Origin: JAJFJD01 sp965228425
GTDB lineage: Bacteria; Pseudomonadota; Alphaproteobacteria; UBA8366
Assembly: GCA_965228425.1 (NCBI GenBank)
Contig: OZ245815.1
Span: forward strand, 3,348,001-3,412,000
DNA length: 64,000 nucleotides
Direction of reading: 5' to 3'
The notes under the pieces are model-generated. The model did not search any database. It had not been told where the DNA came from and saw only the letters and a program-made list of their open reading frames with translations. A program made the position numbers and the translations under genes. The first letter of the stretch is position 1; every line of letters begins with the position of its first letter. This document shows positions 61,283 to 64,000 of this stretch, piece by piece.

Positions 61283-63952
61283 ATGACGGGCGGTAACAGT
61301 TTCAACGCGAAAGACGAATTGCAGGTCGGCGGCAAGCGCTACGCCTATTTCAGCTTGCCGAAGGCAGAGGCCGCGGGCCTCGCCGGGGTGGGCCGGTTGC
61401 CCTATAGCCTGCAGGTGTTGCTGGAGAACGCGCTTCGCAAGGAAGACGGCGAAACCGTCGGCCGGGACAGCATCGAGGCCTTCTCGACCTGGGCCGATAA
61501 AGCCACCAACCCGGCGGAGATCAACTTCTTCCCGACCCGCATCATGCTGCACGACGTCTCGGGCATACCGCTGCTCACCGATCTCGCGGCCATGCGCGAA
61601 CATATGGCGGCGATCGGCGAAGACCCGGATATCGTCAACCCGGTCCGGCCGCTGGATTTCATCATGGACCACTCGGTCGTCGTGGACGTGGCCGGCCAGG
61701 CGGACGCCCTGACGCAAAACTTGAAGACCGAGTTCGAGCGCAATACGGAACGCTATCGCGTCGCGAAATGGGCACAGAAAGCGTTTCGCAATACCCGCGT
61801 GCTGCCGCCCGGCCTCGGCATCTGTCATCAGATTAATCTGGAATCGCTGGCGCGTGTGGTTTGGTCCGAGGACGACGCCGAGCACGGGTTGGTCGCGTTC
61901 CCGGACAGCTTGCTGGCTTGCGACAGCCACACGCCCATGATCAACGCGCTGTCCGTCCTTGGCTGGGGGATCGGCGCGATCGAGGCGCTGTCGGCGACCA
62001 TGGGCGAGCCGGTCAGCATGGTGATGCCCGACGTCGTCGGCGTGCGTTTGGTGGGCCGCCTGCGCGAAGGCGCGACGACCACCGACTTGGTCCTGGCGAT
62101 GACGCGGACGCTCCGCGAACACGGCGTGGTGCAGAAATTCGTGGAGTATATCGGCCCGGGCCTGGATCACCTCAGCCTGCCCGAACGCGCGACCCTGGCC
62201 AACATGGCGCCGGAATACGGTGCGAGCGTCGGCTTCTTCCCGACCGATGCGGAAACCCTGAACTTCCTGCGCCTGACCGGGCGCGGCGATCAGGTTCCCC
62301 TGGTCGAGGCCTATTGCAAGGCGCAGGGCCTGTGGCGCGACGATAGCGTGGACCGCGCCTATTCCGACGTCATCGAGTTCGACGTGAGCCAGGTGGAAGC
62401 CAGCCTCGCGGGCCCGAAACTGCCGCAGAGCCAGGTCCCGTTGAGCCAGGTGCACCTGTCGGCGAAGGACGCGCTCGGCAACGGGAAGGCGAACGGCAAC
62501 GCGGCAGCGGGAACGCTGCGCGACGGCGACATCGTCATCGCGTCGATCACCTCCTGCACCAACACGTCCAACCCCAACGTCATGCTGGCGGCGGGCTTGC
62601 TCGCGAAGAAGGCCCGCGAGAAAGGACTGACGCCGAAACCCTGGATAAAGACATCGTTGTCGCCCGGATCGCGCGCCGTCGGGGATTACCTGACGAATGC
62701 CGGGTTGATGGCGCCATTGGAGGAGCTGGGCTTTCACGTCACCGGCTACGGCTGCATGACCTGCTGCGGCGGCTCGGGCGCCCTGCCGGACGACATCGTC
62801 GACGACATCACGGCCAACGACTTGAGCGTGGCCGCCATTCTGTCCGGCAACCGCAACTTCGAAGGCCGGATTCACCCGAATGTCGATCTCGCCTATCTTG
62901 GTGCGCCGCCGTTGGTCATCGCCTACGCGCTGTTCGGCACCATGTTGGGCGATATCACCACCGAACCGCTGGGCGAAGATCAAGACGGCAACCCCGTCTA
63001 TCTGAAGGACATCTGGCCGAGCGCCGAGGAAATCGACGACACCGTCCGCCGCTACGTGACCCAAGACCTGTTCGCGGACCGCGATATGACCAAGACCGAA
63101 GGGTCCGCGCTGTGGGACGCGATCGACCCGGGCGACGGCGGCGCTTACGCCTGGGACGACGACAGCACCTACATCCTGAAGCCGCCCTTCCTGGAGACGG
63201 CGGACAAACAGAAGTTCACCGGTGATATCGAGGGTGCCGCCGTTCTCGCGATGCTCGGCGACAACGTCACGACGGATCATATCTCGCCCGGCAGCCGCAT
63301 CCTGGAAGGCAGCGTGGCCGGCGACTACCTCTCGGCCCGCGGTGTCGCCCCCTTGGACTACAGCGGCTTCCTGCAACGCCGGGCCAACCACGAAGTCATG
63401 ATGCGCGGGTCGTTCAACAATCCGCGCATCCAGAACGAAATGACGCCGGACCGCCTCGGCGGCTGGACCGTGCATCAGCCGTCCGGCGAGATCATGACGA
63501 TCTTCGACGCGCATGAACGTTACGAAAACGAGGGCCGGCCCCTGGTCGTTGTCGCGGGCCGCGAATACGGCACCGGCTCGTCGCGCGATTGGGCCGCCCG
63601 GGGACCGCATCTGCTGGGCGTGCGGGCGATCATCGCCGAGAGCTTCGAGCGCATCCACCGCAGCAACCTCGTCGGCATGGGCGTTCTGCCGCTGCAGTTT
63701 CAGGACGGCGACGGCCGCGCGTCGCTCGGCCTGGACGGGACGGAAGCCGTCGACATCACCGGTTTCGACGGCGGCATCGGCGTCAACCAAGACGTGTCCG
63801 TGACGTTCACCAAACCCGACGGCACGGTCGTAGAGACGCACGTCCTCTGCCGCCTCGACACCGCCCGCGAAGTCGGCTGGTTCGAAGCCGGCGGCGTGAT
63901 GCCCTTCGTGCTGGAACGGTTTAGCGGGGCCGGGGCTGAGGCATGCGGCTAA
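61283..63952 (+). CDS. acnA: Aconitate hydratase (AcnA-type), with variant cluster loop
   Basis: 889 residues, as in AcnA. The [4Fe-4S] cysteines are Cys-425 in ITSCTNTSNPNVM and Cys-491 and Cys-494 in GYGCMTCCGGSGAL, with exactly the AcnA spacing (66 and 3). The loop normally reads GCTTCIGNSG; here an extra Cys follows and the Asn is Gly. The swivel domain has GREYGTGSSRDWAARGPHLLGVRAIIAESFERIHRSNLVGMG-type residues near 760-800. It interconverts citrate and isocitrate, though the variant loop leaves room for a related substrate. Confidence 0.92.
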   Translation: MTGGNSFNAKDELQVGGKRYAYFSLPKAEAAGLAGVGRLPYSLQVLLENALRKEDGETVGRDSIEAFSTWADKATNPAEINFFPTRIMLHDVSGIPLLTDLAAMREHMAAIGEDPDIVNPVRPLDFIMDHSVVVDVAGQADALTQNLKTEFERNTERYRVAKWAQKAFRNTRVLPPGLGICHQINLESLARVVWSEDDAEHGLVAFPDSLLACDSHTPMINALSVLGWGIGAIEALSATMGEPVSMVMPDVVGVRLVGRLREGATTTDLVLAMTRTLREHGVVQKFVEYIGPGLDHLSLPERATLANMAPEYGASVGFFPTDAETLNFLRLTGRGDQVPLVEAYCKAQGLWRDDSVDRAYSDVIEFDVSQVEASLAGPKLPQSQVPLSQVHLSAKDALGNGKANGNAAAGTLRDGDIVIASITSCTNTSNPNVMLAAGLLAKKAREKGLTPKPWIKTSLSPGSRAVGDYLTNAGLMAPLEELGFHVTGYGCMTCCGGSGALPDDIVDDITANDLSVAAILSGNRNFEGRIHPNVDLAYLGAPPLVIAYALFGTMLGDITTEPLGEDQDGNPVYLKDIWPSAEEIDDTVRRYVTQDLFADRDMTKTEGSALWDAIDPGDGGAYAWDDDSTYILKPPFLETADKQKFTGDIEGAAVLAMLGDNVTTDHISPGSRILEGSVAGDYLSARGVAPLDYSGFLQRRANHEVMMRGSFNNPRIQNEMTPDRLGGWTVHQPSGEIMTIFDAHERYENEGRPLVVVAGREYGTGSSRDWAARGPHLLGVRAIIAESFERIHRSNLVGMGVLPLQFQDGDGRASLGLDGTEAVDITGFDGGIGVNQDVSVTFTKPDGTVVETHVLCRLDTAREVGWFEAGGVMPFVLERFSGAGAEACG

Positions 63953-64000
63953 GCAAGAACGTCAAGTTCAAGTCGGCCGCAACCCCTCCCGCACCGGGGA
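63943..64000 (+). CDS. Possible start of a further gene, cut by the right edge
   Basis: An ATG at 63943 overlaps the last 10 bases of the aconitase gene and opens MRLSKNVKFKSAATPPAPG up to the window edge. Only 19 codons are visible, so no family can be assigned and the frame may not be real. Confidence 0.25.
   Translation, partial: MRLSKNVKFKSAATPPAPG

Overview
The window is a GC-rich stretch of a bacterial chromosome. It is almost certainly from an alphaproteobacterium, probably Rhodospirillales-like: it has a glnB-glnA pair behind a sigma-54 promoter, gltB-gltD, several TRAP transporters, TauD/TfdA dioxygenases, CaiB-type CoA-transferases and a CCA-encoding tRNA-His. This placement is inference from gene content. 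I see no rRNA, CRISPR array, prophage or insertion sequence. About 57 protein genes and one tRNA are supported.

Layout. 0-1.2 kb: 5' part of an AsmA-like gene. 1.2-6.1 kb: a minus-strand TRAP transporter operon ending with an IclR regulator and an Asp/Glu-racemase-family enzyme. 6.4-12.8 kb: a GMC oxidoreductase, three TauD/TfdA-family dioxygenases, a SelW-like selenoprotein, a GlcG/HbpS-like protein and an enoyl-CoA hydratase. 12.9-15.1 kb: a soluble multi-sensor histidine kinase. 15.3-25.7 kb: nitrogen assimilation (gltD, gltB, tRNA-His, an aminotransferase, glnB, glnA). 26.3-28.7 kb: two neighbouring C13 (legumain-like) proteases, one with its catalytic His lost. 28.9-36.4 kb: parE, a DMT exporter, a Gly-rich membrane protein, an SDR, a HEAT-like protein, a VWA protein, argJ and an alpha/beta hydrolase. 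36.6-41.7 kb: a DEAD-box helicase, then a two-component system divergent from an LTXXQ/Spy-like protein. 41.8-45.2 kb: an acyl-CoA dehydrogenase, CoA-transferase and cupin unit. 45.5-46.1 kb: a CheZ-like protein. 46.2-54.3 kb: a second TRAP system with two paralogous binding proteins, next to an SDR, a ThDP enzyme and a ChrR-type cupin. 54.3-64 kb: a VOC protein, a glutaredoxin-DinB selenoprotein, leucine dehydrogenase, a ureohydrolase, a PH-domain protein, an NlpC/P60 peptidase, a split YeeE/YedE pair, a CMD protein and aconitase.

The most notable result is two genes that ordinary ORF calling breaks at an in-frame TGA. In both, the TGA sits exactly where a redox cysteine is expected: CxxU in a SelW-like protein (TGA at 10340-10342) and UxxC in a glutaredoxin domain fused to DinB (TGA at 55512-55514). 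In both, a small hairpin begins 16 nt after the TGA and has G at the second loop position, as the bacterial SECIS model requires. Together they imply that this organism decodes UGA as selenocysteine, although no sel gene lies in the window.

The nitrogen genes form one logical unit: GlnA makes glutamine, GltBD turns it into glutamate, and the PII protein GlnB reports nitrogen status. The TRAP, dioxygenase, CoA-transferase and dehydrogenase genes suggest a heterotroph that scavenges organic acids and sulfonate- or aryloxy-type compounds; the actual substrates cannot be read from the sequence.
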